DNA of 64,000 nucleotides from contig PGZV01000003.1 in NCBI GenBank assembly GCA_002841495.1, forward strand, positions 186,001 through 250,000. The letters are read 5' to 3'. Source of the DNA: Firmicutes bacterium HGW-Firmicutes-2. Its GTDB lineage: Bacteria > Bacillota > Clostridia > Lachnospirales > Vallitaleaceae. Made by a program: the position numbers and the translations under genes. This document shows, one piece after another, positions 45,283-54,722 of the stretch. Each line of letters starts with the position of its first letter. Within the stretch, counting starts at the first letter, position 1. The notes under the pieces were generated by a model, which saw nothing but the letters and a program-made list of their open reading frames with translations, was not told the origin of the DNA and made no database searches.

Positions 45283-46560
45283 CTACTCAACAATTGTTAC
45301 TTTTTCTTGATCACTCACATATTCTTTACCCGATACAATCAATAGATCTCCCGCTTTAAGACCTTCAATAATTTCTACTTCTTTACCATTATCTAAGCCT
45401 AGCTTAACCTGTCGTATATGGGCTGTTTCTTCTTCTACAACATATGCATACCAAATGTCTTCTTTAAGCTCCAGGTGGCTACGGTTTACAACGATAACGT
45501 CCTTCACTTGATTTTTAACGACACGCACTTCGGCAAACATACCCGGTTTTATATGATGGTTAGCATTATTCACCTGTACTTTAACAGGGTAAGTAAAGTC
45601 CATGTCATTAGGTATAGGGCTTATTTCAGTAATCATTCCGGTGTATTCTTCTCCTGAAAGCGATTGAATCGTAACATAAACCTCATCGCCGATAGTTAGA
45701 CCATTAATCAAATCATCCGTAACATTGATAGGAATTAGAATCGTATCCATATCAATAACGCTATAAGCCGGAAAACTCGAATTATATATTTCTCCCGTCT
45801 GAATGTTTTTAGTAGCAATGATCCCACTTATGGGACTAGATACATTCAAATCGGATAAGGTTTCTTTGGCATTATTATATTGGACGGCCAATGCATCTCT
45901 AGAAGCAATGGCTTGCTGTAATCCATTTTTAGCCAGCGCCGTATTTTCAGATAATTGCTTTCCTGTTAATAAATTATAACTTTGTAAAACAGTGTCATAG
46001 GCATTTTTTGCTTGTAGATAAGCTTGCTCCATGCCGTCATACTCACTTTTGGATACTGCGCCTGATGCGTATAATGCTTTGGTATTATCATAGTTAATTT
46101 TTGCATTATCATAGGTTAATTTGGTACTGTTTAAAGAGGATTTCAGTTGATTGAGTTGGCTCTCTTGCTGACTTCCTGAAGCAATATTCACGTTTAACTT
46201 CGCTGAGTTTACAGCAGCTTCCGCTGACTTCACCTGACTTGCTAAGGTTTCAACCGTATGTCTCATATCGGTTTCGTCGAAGGCGAATAAGATATCTCCT
46301 TGTGAAACACTTTCTCCTACACTAAAATACGTTGCATTAATCTCACCGGAGAATTTGCCCATGACATCAACTTCCTTAACCGGTTTAACTTGACCGGTAA
46401 AAATAGATTCATCTCTCATATTACTGGCTACGACCGTTGATACTTTTACAGGGGTATACGTTTCACCTTCAGCGCCTATTACTTCCGATTCGCCTTGACA
46501 GCCAGTAAATATTATTGTGGATATAAGCAATACTGTTATTACTAAACTATACTTTTTCAT
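45283..46560 (-). CDS. RND membrane-fusion (adaptor) lipoprotein
   Basis: About 425 residues. A lipoprotein signal peptide ends in IIFTGC (near Cys21). Then follow a beta-barrel/lipoyl domain (VKPVKEVDVMGKFSGEI, SVGESVSQGDILFAFDE), a long alpha-helical hairpin (about 90-220, rich in Ala/Asn/Gln coiled coil), the second lipoyl half (LNVSSPISGIIATKNIQTGE) and a membrane-proximal domain. It is the partner of the RND pump 15 bp downstream. I use ATG 46560, preceded by GAGGAGG at 12 bp, instead of the TTG at 46581. Lipid anchoring to the outer face of the membrane fits a Gram-positive pump. Confidence 0.9.
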   Translation of the reverse strand: MKKYSLVITVLLISTIIFTGCQGESEVIGAEGETYTPVKVSTVVASNMRDESIFTGQVKPVKEVDVMGKFSGEINATYFSVGESVSQGDILFAFDETDMRHTVETLASQVKSAEAAVNSAKLNVNIASGSQQESQLNQLKSSLNSTKLTYDNAKINYDNTKALYASGAVSKSEYDGMEQAYLQAKNAYDTVLQSYNLLTGKQLSENTALAKNGLQQAIASRDALAVQYNNAKETLSDLNVSSPISGIIATKNIQTGEIYNSSFPAYSVIDMDTILIPINVTDDLINGLTIGDEVYVTIQSLSGEEYTGMITEISPIPNDMDFTYPVKVQVNNANHHIKPGMFAEVRVVKNQVKDVIVVNRSHLELKEDIWYAYVVEEETAHIRQVKLGLDNGKEVEIIEGLKAGDLLIVSGKEYVSDQEKVTIVE

Positions 46561-46756
46561 ACTGTGGTTGTTCCTCCTCAAATGGTCTATATGAATACAT
46601 TTATTGAATTAATCTTTTATTCAAACAATTATAGCATTGCTAGTGTGATAGAAGTATTAGATAATTATTAGATATTGATTAAAGCTAGAATTTACTGCTA
46701 TTTTATAACGAGGCTTAATACGTTATGAATTCGTCTCAAAATATTAACCTGTTAAC

Positions 46757-46791
46757 AAAAAAGTCCTACTCAACAAGAGAAGGACTTTTTT
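46757..46791 (-). terminator. Terminator after the GTPase gene
   Basis: AAAAAAGTCCT (46757-46767) pairs with AGGACTTTTTT (46781-46791). It lies 25 bp after the GTPase stop on the minus strand and is followed by a T-run. Confidence 0.85.
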
Positions 46792-46815
46792 TAGAATTTT
46801 GTATCTTCAATGCTA

Positions 46816-47949
46816 TTATTCAGATTTTGTACCAGTGATAATATTTTTCCCTTTTTTAAGTTGATCTTCATATGCTTTTTTCATCATGGTTATAATTTCA
46901 TTATTATCAATTTTCTTTCCTTCATATAACCGAACGGCAATCTTGTTCATAACTTCAATATAAGCATAGCCAAGAGCAGCCGTTAAGATTGCAGCTGTTG
47001 TTCCACTAATCACGCCGCCAACAGCAGTCCCAACACCTGGTATAAACTTGACAACATTTGCAACGATTGTCCTGCCAAGTGCAGTAGCGCCACCGACACC
47101 TCCAATTGCAGTGATTATTGATGTGATGAGCGTTTTTTCAACATTAATACCAAATATAACCGTCAAATGCGCAATCATAGCAATCTGGCTTGGCACTAGG
47201 ATTGTTGCATCCGCAAAGGGAATAGGGGTGAATCCGGTAACGAAATTCGTCGATACATAGGGTAATACAGCTAATCTTGCAGCCACTACCTTCTTCTCAA
47301 GATTAACTTTTTGAGCATTGATAAAGGCTTTTTTAGCTGCTTCATCTAAACAATTATAGGTTACATCGACGAGTTGTGTAAGGCCAAATGGTGGTATTAT
47401 AATATCTTCACTGATGACGATTTCTTCAGCCAGTGTGGGCACAACATTAATAACCGGCAAATTCAGATTTCTTATATAGCTTTCAAATGCCTTATATTGT
47501 AGACCCATACACTGGGTCATAACTATAATTACAGGTAATTTTTTAGAAAACTCATTGATCCAATCCACTTCGAAATCTTCAATTCTATTTGAACTTGAAT
47601 TAACACAATACCATGCTACGTGTATATAATCTTTTTCATTCTGGCTCAGTAAAGTTTGATCTATCTGTCCAACGATTTCTTTTTTTATTTCTTCTTGTAC
47701 TTCCGAATCCAACTCAAGTCCTTTTGTGTCATAGATGGTAAGAGGAACGCCTTTTTTCGTGATTTTGCTAATGTGTTGCGTCACCGGTTTACCAATTCCG
47801 GTTTCAACCAGTTTTTCTCTAAAAACATTATTAATGAGCGTGCTTTTTCCAACCCCGGTCTTGCCAATAATCATTATATTTGCTGTAGACATAGACTCAA
47901 CTTCCTCATTGTATTTTTTCATAAACATGTCAAACCAATTTTCACTCAT
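46816..47949 (-). CDS. Era/YcjF-like GTPase with glycine-rich membrane-associated C-terminus
   Basis: About 377 residues. G1 is GKTGVGKST (near 30-38), G3 is DTKGLE; the G4 position reads MTQC instead of NKxD, so guanine specificity may be changed. Residues 215-330 match the DUF697 type (TGFTPIPFADATILVPSQIA, then a Gly/Ala-rich hydrophobic stretch GVGGATALGR...GVGTAVGG) that inserts into or binds membranes. ATG 47949 lies 10 bp after GAGGG; a TTG at 47970 would overlap the upstream small gene. It forms an operon with a 44-residue membrane protein. A role in membrane remodelling or stress is conceivable, not shown. Confidence 0.82.
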   Translation of the reverse strand: MSENWFDMFMKKYNEEVESMSTANIMIIGKTGVGKSTLINNVFREKLVETGIGKPVTQHISKITKKGVPLTIYDTKGLELDSEVQEEIKKEIVGQIDQTLLSQNEKDYIHVAWYCVNSSSNRIEDFEVDWINEFSKKLPVIIVMTQCMGLQYKAFESYIRNLNLPVINVVPTLAEEIVISEDIIIPPFGLTQLVDVTYNCLDEAAKKAFINAQKVNLEKKVVAARLAVLPYVSTNFVTGFTPIPFADATILVPSQIAMIAHLTVIFGINVEKTLITSIITAIGGVGGATALGRTIVANVVKFIPGVGTAVGGVISGTTAAILTAALGYAYIEVMNKIAVRLYEGKKIDNNEIITMMKKAYEDQLKKGKNIITGTKSE

Positions 47950-47950
47950 G

Positions 47951-48085
47951 TTATTCATTCCCTCTATCAATTCTAGATTGTAATTTTCTACTTAATGCAT
48001 CGCCAAACTTAAATGCGGCAACTAATATAATAATGGATACGAGCAATTGATTTAAAAAATTAGAATCACCTTTATTCTTTCTCAT
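47951..48085 (-). CDS. 44-residue single-span membrane protein
   Basis: A short gene starting at ATG 48085 with GGAGGT close upstream and ending one base before the GTPase ATG. The protein begins MRKNKGDSNF, has one hydrophobic helix (LLVSIIILVAAFKFG) and ends in a charged tail SRKLQSRIDRGNE. Tight spacing and a good SD suggest co-expression with the GTPase, perhaps as a membrane anchor or regulator. No family is recognised. Confidence 0.7.
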   Translation of the reverse strand: MRKNKGDSNFLNQLLVSIIILVAAFKFGDALSRKLQSRIDRGNE

Positions 48086-48261
48086 AATACCTCCAATAAA
48101 CAAACTTAATTACAATTATGATAGCATATATAAAATTAAAAGACCATGATATATAGGTCATGATATGGCACAATCAAGCTTAGAAGTAAACAAATCAAAT
48201 CCAGGAATAGCAGCCTATAAGATTTTCTTAGGATGATACTTTCTCTGAAGATATTTTATAA

Positions 48262-49539
48262 CTATTTGGCACTTTTTTTCGACAAAAGTTGATCCAAATA
48301 GATGGATTTAAACTGTTTACGCGCCATCATCTGTTTTAACGGTGGTAATTTAAGTATAACGCCAAGTACAGCCGCCATCGCGCGATGATTGGCGAATGCT
48401 TGGTTGTCAAATATGAGATTCTGAAGGGTACCTTTTTCGATTGCTTGTAATACAAATCGATGGGTGCTGTTCACCGGTGTAATGACCCTAGCCGCTCTTT
48501 CCACGAGTTCAATGGCGTTTGTAGGACAACTTCGCACACATACACCACAACCCAGGCATACTTCCTTGTCAATTTTAGCAACCATCATACCCTCTTTGTC
48601 ATTTGCCATTGATATTGCTAATACAGGACATACCTTTTCACATTTGCCGCATCCTATACATGCTTTTGAAATCTTAGGTATATAGTTGGTCGTCGCCACC
48701 GGTTGCATTGGACTGAATTTTCTAGCGGCTTGTAAAGCTTCACAACAGCAACCACAACAATTACATATGAATGCCGGGCTCTCACGAACATTTTCACCAA
48801 TTTGTACCAGATTTGATGCATAAGAACGTTCCAAAACATCAAACGCCTCTTTTTTATCAATCAATCTTGCATGCTGGCCATGTTCTGCCAGAGAACGGGC
48901 AACATTTCCAAATGTGAGGCAAACATCCAGTGGGGCATTTATTTCACAGGGATGGTCTGCGTGTAACATCTTATGTCTGCAATAGCAAGTTCCAACACCT
49001 ATATGCGTTGCTTCCTCAATGATATGGCTTGCTCTTTCATAATCCAAAATATGAATTGTTTTCTCATAAATCAGACTTGGCTCCTGTACAAAAACGCGTC
49101 CAAGATGGGTTTCTGTTGCGAAGAATAAGTCTTTAATAAAATCCTCTTCAACATTCATATATTGATAATATAATTCGCTTAAAAACTTCTGATCAATATC
49201 GCCTCTTGTACGCATCAAGGCAAATTCAATAAAACCAGCCATTGGCGGTGGCATTACAAATTGACGTTCCCCTTTATAGTAAGAATCCACAAGTAATGCC
49301 TTCTCACAAAGATGCTCTAAAAAAATCTCTGCTTTTCCTTCACTGATATGCCATATTCTTGCTGCTTTTTTTGCAGTAAAAGGACGAATCGGCAACTTCG
49401 CGACCCATTTGGCTTCAGTTTCTGAATATAGAATTTGCAAGATTTTATATAAACTCTCCGATGGGTGGGCGCCTTGTGTAAACCAATTGATTCTTTCTTC
49501 TAGACTCTTATATGCATCTTTACTTGTTATATGTCCCAT
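48262..49539 (-). CDS. 4Fe-4S dicluster ferredoxin-like protein with extra cysteine clusters
   Basis: About 425 residues. A winged-helix-like N-terminal region (about 40-95) is followed by a helical region, a segment GTCYCRHKMLHADHPCE (near 185-205), the unusual cluster CNCCGCCC (near 265-272), and two 4Fe-4S motifs CIGCGKCEKVCP and CLGCGVCVRSCP (near 300-350). The C-terminus is helical. It is probably a cytoplasmic iron-sulfur electron carrier or oxidoreductase subunit. I choose ATG 49539 after GGGAGGGG over an upstream in-frame ATG at 49563. It appears monocistronic, and no redox partner gene is adjacent. Confidence 0.82.
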   Translation of the reverse strand: MGHITSKDAYKSLEERINWFTQGAHPSESLYKILQILYSETEAKWVAKLPIRPFTAKKAARIWHISEGKAEIFLEHLCEKALLVDSYYKGERQFVMPPPMAGFIEFALMRTRGDIDQKFLSELYYQYMNVEEDFIKDLFFATETHLGRVFVQEPSLIYEKTIHILDYERASHIIEEATHIGVGTCYCRHKMLHADHPCEINAPLDVCLTFGNVARSLAEHGQHARLIDKKEAFDVLERSYASNLVQIGENVRESPAFICNCCGCCCEALQAARKFSPMQPVATTNYIPKISKACIGCGKCEKVCPVLAISMANDKEGMMVAKIDKEVCLGCGVCVRSCPTNAIELVERAARVITPVNSTHRFVLQAIEKGTLQNLIFDNQAFANHRAMAAVLGVILKLPPLKQMMARKQFKSIYLDQLLSKKSAK

Positions 49540-49579
49540 AGATTCTCCCCTCCCAAATAACATAACCTAAGTTCAATAA

Positions 49580-49640
49580 ATAAAAAACTCCTCTGACTCC
49601 AATCTCTCTGCACTTTAAGAGAGTAGAGCCATTGGAGTCA
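49580..49640 (-). terminator. Terminator after the CheB-CheR / GGDEF-HD-GYP operon
   Basis: TGACTCCAAT (49594-49603) pairs with ATTGGAGTCA (49631-49640). An inner CTCTCT/AGAGAG stem closes the loop. On the minus strand the stem is followed by GAGGAG and a T-run at 49588-49580. Confidence 0.75.
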
Positions 49641-49700
49641 AGTTTTATTCACAACCACTTTATATCAAGCGTAAGTACATCCGCGCTACAGGCAATAAAC

Positions 49701-51359
49701 TTAATAATTGTTGTTTCCAGATAACACAAGCTCATTAAAAACTTCCACAACTGTTGGATCAAAATGGGTTCCAGAACATCTCACTAATTCCCTCAATGCC
49801 TCTTTTTTAGATAGCTTTTTATCAAAATTTCTCTCACTTGTCATTGCAGCATAGGCTTCAGCTACGGCAATAATTCTAGCTTCAATTTGTATAGCTTCGC
49901 CCTTAATGCCATCGGGATACCCAGTACCATCCCATTTTTCATGATGGTGAATAACAAATTGTGCGATCTCTGAAAATTCATTTGTAGAACTTAGAAGTCT
50001 CCAACCAATCTCCGGATGCTTTTCAATATCTACCCTTTCTGAACTGGTTAGGCTTTCCGCTTTATTCAGAATTTCTTCATCTACTCCGATTTTTCCAATA
50101 TCATGCATAAGTCCGACGACTCTCATTTGATTGACCGTGTTTTGGTCTAAATCCATTTCTACTGCAATGGCTTGGCAAATATTACTGACTCTATTAGAAT
50201 GTAGTTCTTCGCTATTGCTCTTCTCAAATAATGTATTCATAATGAGTTCTATCGTTTTACTTCTTATGCTGGTTCGCTCAAATAGCTTGTGCTTGTACAT
50301 ATGATTTTCAGCATTTACGGCAATCTCTGAAATGGATTGGTCCTCCATTTCCTTTGTGTCGTATCCATAGGAGATAGATAATTCTATATTGGAAACGATC
50401 TCTTTAGACGTCAGTTCTTTAATGTGATTTGCAATTTTTATCGTATCACGTCTTGAGGTCTTCGGTAACATAAGTACAAATTCGTCTCCTCCGATTCGAG
50501 CAATAATATCTTCATATCGGCATGCTTTTTTTATTGTTTCTCCTGCTTTTTTAAGAAGTACATCACCCATATCATGTCCAAAGGAATCATTGACCAGCTT
50601 TAATCCATTTAGGTCAAACATGATAATCGACAAGGGTAGATTCTCTTTTGTATCTAATTCTTTTAACTGTTGTTCGTAGTACCTTCTGTTATATAAACCG
50701 GTAAGATGGTCATGGGTGCTTAAATATTGTAACTTTTCTTCGCTCTCTTTCAGATCATTCTCTGCAGTCTTTCTAGGTGAAATGTCGCTTATTACCATAC
50801 GACAATTGTTCAGTCCACCTTCCTCTACAACGATGGATTTCATATGCCCCCAGAAAACCGTTTGATCACTTTTCAACATTCTCAGTTCACATTCGTGGGG
50901 TAACTTGGTATCGTACAGTTTTTTCCTATAGGTATAATATACATCTTGATCTTCCTTATAAATATATTCAGATATTCGTTTTTTAGCAAGACTATACTTG
51001 GATTCCCCAAACATCACTGCAGCTGTCAAATTGGACTCAATAATGAGTCCTTTTTCTGATAGTATCAAGTAACCTTCAGGTGCAAGATCGTAAATGTCAA
51101 AATATCTGGCTTTTGTTATTTCCAATTCCGATTGCGTTCTTCTAAGTTCATCATTCTGCATTTCAAGTTCAATTTGATACACTTTTAATTCATGAACAAT
51201 TGAATCCGTTTCTTCAAGTGATAATTTGTCCAACGCTTTATTCTTATTCTTGTCTTCTTCTATAATTAATGCTTCAGCAACCGAGCGTAAATCATTTTCG
51301 GTATTCGTCCCATGTTTTGAATTAGTATGCGTTTTATCTAATTCATTCTTTTTTCTCAT
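49701..51359 (-). CDS. PAS-GGDEF-HD-GYP dual cyclic-di-GMP enzyme
   Basis: A 552-residue cytoplasmic protein. A coiled coil (about 50-85) leads to a PAS domain (about 85-205), a GGDEF domain (LTGLYNRRYYEQQL, FDLNGLKLVNDSFGHDMGD, ARIGGDEFV) and a C-terminal HD-GYP domain (GLMHDIGKIGV, HHHEKWDGTGYPDGIKGE). Both catalytic signatures look intact, so it may both make and degrade c-di-GMP, with PAS input choosing the direction. Its start overlaps the CheB-CheR gene stop by 4 bp, coupling the two proteins. A terminator follows. Confidence 0.93.
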   Translation of the reverse strand: MRKKNELDKTHTNSKHGTNTENDLRSVAEALIIEEDKNKNKALDKLSLEETDSIVHELKVYQIELEMQNDELRRTQSELEITKARYFDIYDLAPEGYLILSEKGLIIESNLTAAVMFGESKYSLAKKRISEYIYKEDQDVYYTYRKKLYDTKLPHECELRMLKSDQTVFWGHMKSIVVEEGGLNNCRMVISDISPRKTAENDLKESEEKLQYLSTHDHLTGLYNRRYYEQQLKELDTKENLPLSIIMFDLNGLKLVNDSFGHDMGDVLLKKAGETIKKACRYEDIIARIGGDEFVLMLPKTSRRDTIKIANHIKELTSKEIVSNIELSISYGYDTKEMEDQSISEIAVNAENHMYKHKLFERTSIRSKTIELIMNTLFEKSNSEELHSNRVSNICQAIAVEMDLDQNTVNQMRVVGLMHDIGKIGVDEEILNKAESLTSSERVDIEKHPEIGWRLLSSTNEFSEIAQFVIHHHEKWDGTGYPDGIKGEAIQIEARIIAVAEAYAAMTSERNFDKKLSKKEALRELVRCSGTHFDPTVVEVFNELVLSGNNNY

Positions 51360-54325
51360 GATGTACCCTCCTTTTCAACTAAACCAGATTTCTTAAAGTC
51401 ATGGGTCACTCTGATGTTACATTGTATGATTTTTATCCGGTCGATTTCATAGGCATTGCTTATAAACTCAACAGCAATCTTTTCGCCGTTAGCCGTCTCA
51501 AGAGGTAAATCTTTATAGCGCATGTATTTCTTCTTTTTCAAATCCAAAAAAATTTCCTTGTTGGCAACGACATCTTTCAATAATCCAATATCCCATATTT
51601 GCTTTTCTAAGAGTTTTTCTTCCGAATAACCCAAAAGCTTTATTAAGAATGGATTCACATCCTTGATTTTTCCGGACATGCCATCTAAGATCAAAATGCC
51701 TTCCTGGGCCGTTTCAAATAATGTCCGATAGCGCATTTCAGATACTGCTAGCTTATCTTTGGCCGTTCTGGCTTCAGTTATATCAACAAAGGTTAGTACA
51801 ACACCTTCTATCACATTTTCAATGGTTCGGTAGGGTTGTATGATCATTTCATACCAATTGCCGTCTAACGTCTGAACCTCAATGTTTTTTAGTATCAACG
51901 TGTCTAGAACCGTTTTTACATCAACTGTCAATTGATTATACTCTACTAAATTAGAGGCAATATGAGTTACCGGTCGACCAATGTCGCTACTAATAAGATT
52001 AATGATTTTATTAGCTGTTGGTGTGAATCTTAAAATGTTTTGTTGATGATCTAAGAAAATCGTCGCAATATTTGTTCCTGATAGCAGATTATTCATATCG
52101 TTGCTGACTTGGGATAAGTCATGCACTTTAACTTGTAGCTCAGAGTTCACCGTTGTAAGTTCTTCGTTGATGGATTGCAACTCTTCTTTGGAAGTTTCAA
52201 GTTCTTCATTGGTCGACTGGAGTTCCTCATTAACCGATTGCATTTCTTCGACTGATGATTTGAGTTCTTCGTTTGATGTTTCAAGCTCTTCGTTTGCTGC
52301 CTGCAAATATTCATCTTTCAGACGTAACTCAGACTTTAATTCTTCTATATAGGCATCTGATTCAACCGTCGGATGCGCTTCATTCACTTCTACTTTTCTA
52401 TTGATTGCTTGCTCTTTTGCTTCCTCGAGCAATATAATATACAAAGTACGTTTTTTTGTAGAAATCGTGCCTATTCTTACTGGCTTTACCGTAAGATTCA
52501 CCTTTGTAAAATGTCCGTTTGTTCTAACATTGATCTCTTGTATGCGAACGGTTTCATTCTTCTCAATACAGTTCTTTAGAGCGTTTTTTAATTCTCGTCT
52601 TAAACCTTCTCTGGCCATCTTCAGTATATTGCTAACTCCTACTTCTCCTTGGCTTGGCTCCAAATACATACCTGTTCTACCATGAATGTATAAAGTATCA
52701 CCGTTATCATTCACCAAAATGCCTGATACTGAATTATCCTTTAGAATGGCTTGTTCTGTTATTTCCCTTAGAGTAGGCTTTGGCCTAAAATCGGTTTTAA
52801 CCCCTACTAAGCTATCGACTTCCTCTTTATTTACAGGCGCCTCTAGGATTTGACTCGGTATACTTCTTTGTATCCCTTGAGCATCTTCCTTACGTCGATA
52901 GAATTTTAGCTTACGGTCTACAACCTCAAATAACATTTCAAAATTACCAACAGTTTCAGAAACACCTAAAAACAATATGCCGTTAGGACTTAGTGCATAA
53001 TGGAATAAGGGTATGAGTTTTTTCTGCAGTTCACTGCTTAAATAAATCATGAGGTTTCTGCAGGAAATCAAATCAAGTCTTGAAAAAGGTGGGTCTTTAA
53101 TAATACTCTGCTCTGAAAAAATGAGCATTTCTCTGATGGACTTACTGATACGGTACGAAGAATTGCCGGGTTCCAGAATAAAAAATTTTTCAATTCTTTC
53201 TGAGCTCAACTCTTCAATGACACTGCTCGAGTAAATACCTGATCGAGCTATGGCTATAGCCTGTCGATCAATATCCGTTGCAAAAATTTGTACGTTATAC
53301 CGCATTTTAAGTTCTTCTAGATGCTCACGAAGCAAGATAGCAATAGAGTAAGCTTCCTCACCTGTCGAGCATCCTGCACACCATATTCTAACCGTTGAAT
53401 TTTCTGGTTTGCCTTCAAAAAGTTTCGGAATAATCTCTTTTTCTAACTTCTCAAAAGCATCTTTGTCCCTAAAAAAACTTGTCACACCAATCAGCATGTC
53501 ATTTAACAGAACCTCTATCTCTGCTGGTGTTTGTTGCAAAAATTTGATATAGTCCGCCATATTTTCTATTTGATTGACGGCCAATCGCCTTTCAATACGT
53601 CTGTTAATCATACTTGGCTTATATTTTGAGAAATCATGTCCCTTTTGGTTTCGAATCAGTAGAAATATTTTCTTCAGCAAATTTTCGTTATTCGATTCAA
53701 GCGTATCCACCGGATGGTCAGCAATCCTACTGGCATGGGATACATATGATATGAGGTTCTTCACCATCTCATCTGGCGCTAATTGATAATCCACCAAACC
53801 TGTTGCAATTGCACTTGAAGGCATGCCATTATATTCTGCACTCTCTGTACTCTGTGCAATAGCAATACCGCCTTCGTCTTTGATTGCTCTAAGGCCCAAA
53901 GTACCATCACTCCCTGTACCTGATAAAACGATACAAACAGCTCTTTCTTTCTGGTCGGTTGCCAAAGAGCGAAAGAAGTAATCGATGGGCATATTTTGTC
54001 CTCTTGGAGATGTGAAGTCTAATAGTTGGAGGCTGCCATTTATTAGAGCCATATTTTTGTTAGGTGGTATGATATAAATGCAATTGGGCTTTATGATCAT
54101 GCCGTCTTCTACTTCGAAAACCGGCAAATTTGTATAGCGTTCAATGATTTCCGTTAAAATACTTTTATGATCTGGTGCCAAATGTTGTATTAAAACGAAA
54201 GTCATATTAGGTTCTACATCTTTAGGCATTCCCGTAAAAAACGCTTCAAATGCAGCTAATCCACCTGCAGATGCGCCTATTCCCACAACCGAAAAATTCT
54301 GTTCTTCTTTTTCCTTGGTTCCCAT
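51356..54325 (-). CDS. CheB-CheR fusion protein with PAS domains
   Basis: A 989-residue signalling protein. The CheB methylesterase (about 10-190) keeps the triad region GIGASAGG, IQHLAPDH and VLSGTGSDGTLG. The CheR methyltransferase (about 215-480) has VTSFFRD, IWCAGCSTGEEAYSIA and DLISCRNLMIYL. A long coiled coil follows (about 645-730, repeated NEELETS/NEELQST), then two PAS domains (about 735-860 and 865-985). Such fusions usually act as membrane-independent sensory hubs rather than chemotaxis adaptors, and no che genes are nearby. SD AGGAGG is 5 bp from the ATG. It is coupled to the GGDEF-HD-GYP gene by a 4-bp overlap. Confidence 0.93.
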   Translation of the reverse strand: MGTKEKEEQNFSVVGIGASAGGLAAFEAFFTGMPKDVEPNMTFVLIQHLAPDHKSILTEIIERYTNLPVFEVEDGMIIKPNCIYIIPPNKNMALINGSLQLLDFTSPRGQNMPIDYFFRSLATDQKERAVCIVLSGTGSDGTLGLRAIKDEGGIAIAQSTESAEYNGMPSSAIATGLVDYQLAPDEMVKNLISYVSHASRIADHPVDTLESNNENLLKKIFLLIRNQKGHDFSKYKPSMINRRIERRLAVNQIENMADYIKFLQQTPAEIEVLLNDMLIGVTSFFRDKDAFEKLEKEIIPKLFEGKPENSTVRIWCAGCSTGEEAYSIAILLREHLEELKMRYNVQIFATDIDRQAIAIARSGIYSSSVIEELSSERIEKFFILEPGNSSYRISKSIREMLIFSEQSIIKDPPFSRLDLISCRNLMIYLSSELQKKLIPLFHYALSPNGILFLGVSETVGNFEMLFEVVDRKLKFYRRKEDAQGIQRSIPSQILEAPVNKEEVDSLVGVKTDFRPKPTLREITEQAILKDNSVSGILVNDNGDTLYIHGRTGMYLEPSQGEVGVSNILKMAREGLRRELKNALKNCIEKNETVRIQEINVRTNGHFTKVNLTVKPVRIGTISTKKRTLYIILLEEAKEQAINRKVEVNEAHPTVESDAYIEELKSELRLKDEYLQAANEELETSNEELKSSVEEMQSVNEELQSTNEELETSKEELQSINEELTTVNSELQVKVHDLSQVSNDMNNLLSGTNIATIFLDHQQNILRFTPTANKIINLISSDIGRPVTHIASNLVEYNQLTVDVKTVLDTLILKNIEVQTLDGNWYEMIIQPYRTIENVIEGVVLTFVDITEARTAKDKLAVSEMRYRTLFETAQEGILILDGMSGKIKDVNPFLIKLLGYSEEKLLEKQIWDIGLLKDVVANKEIFLDLKKKKYMRYKDLPLETANGEKIAVEFISNAYEIDRIKIIQCNIRVTHDFKKSGLVEKEGTS

Positions 54326-54485
54326 GAGGACCTCCTATTGTCTGAGCTTTGATATATATTTTAGTTGAAGAAGCTCATCTTCTCATTATATCCTTCTTAT
54401 TCAGAATAATCAAATTTTTCCTATTTCTTTCCAATTAATATATTAATACTTCTTCTGTGTTCAAGTTACAGCAAAATATAAGAAA

Positions 54486-54516
54486 AGCCACCAGATGTCC
54501 TATACACACGGTGGCT
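54486..54516 (-). terminator. Second hairpin downstream of the XRE-SOR gene
   Basis: AGCCACC (54486-54492) pairs with GGTGGCT (54510-54516), with a short T-run after it on the minus strand. It is one of two similar GGTGG/CCACC hairpins in the 397-bp gap 54326-54722, which has no recognised gene. Confidence 0.55.
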
Positions 54517-54625
54517 ATTAATCACTCAATAATTATCCGCAACCACATCATTAGTTACATTGTATTAGTTCCACTAGTTCAAATTATTTATAAATCTAAG
54601 GTTTTAAAAAATCTGAAAATTAAAA

Positions 54626-54661
54626 ACCACCAGTCAGGTGTATTGCTCCTTAATTGGTGGT
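54626..54661 (-). terminator. Hairpin terminator of the XRE-SOR gene
   Basis: ACCACCA (54626-54632) pairs with TGGTGGT (54655-54661), followed by a T-run on the minus strand. It lies about 60 bp after the stop codon of the regulator gene. Confidence 0.65.
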
Positions 54662-54722
54662 AGGTGGCGCATTATTTTTCTTCATTAGACGAATGGATCT
54701 CAAACGATAATGACAACTCAAA

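Noticed and set aside
47656-47976. A 106-codon plus-strand frame opposite the GTPase
   Set aside because: It covers the G1-G3 region of the GTPase and has no independent support.
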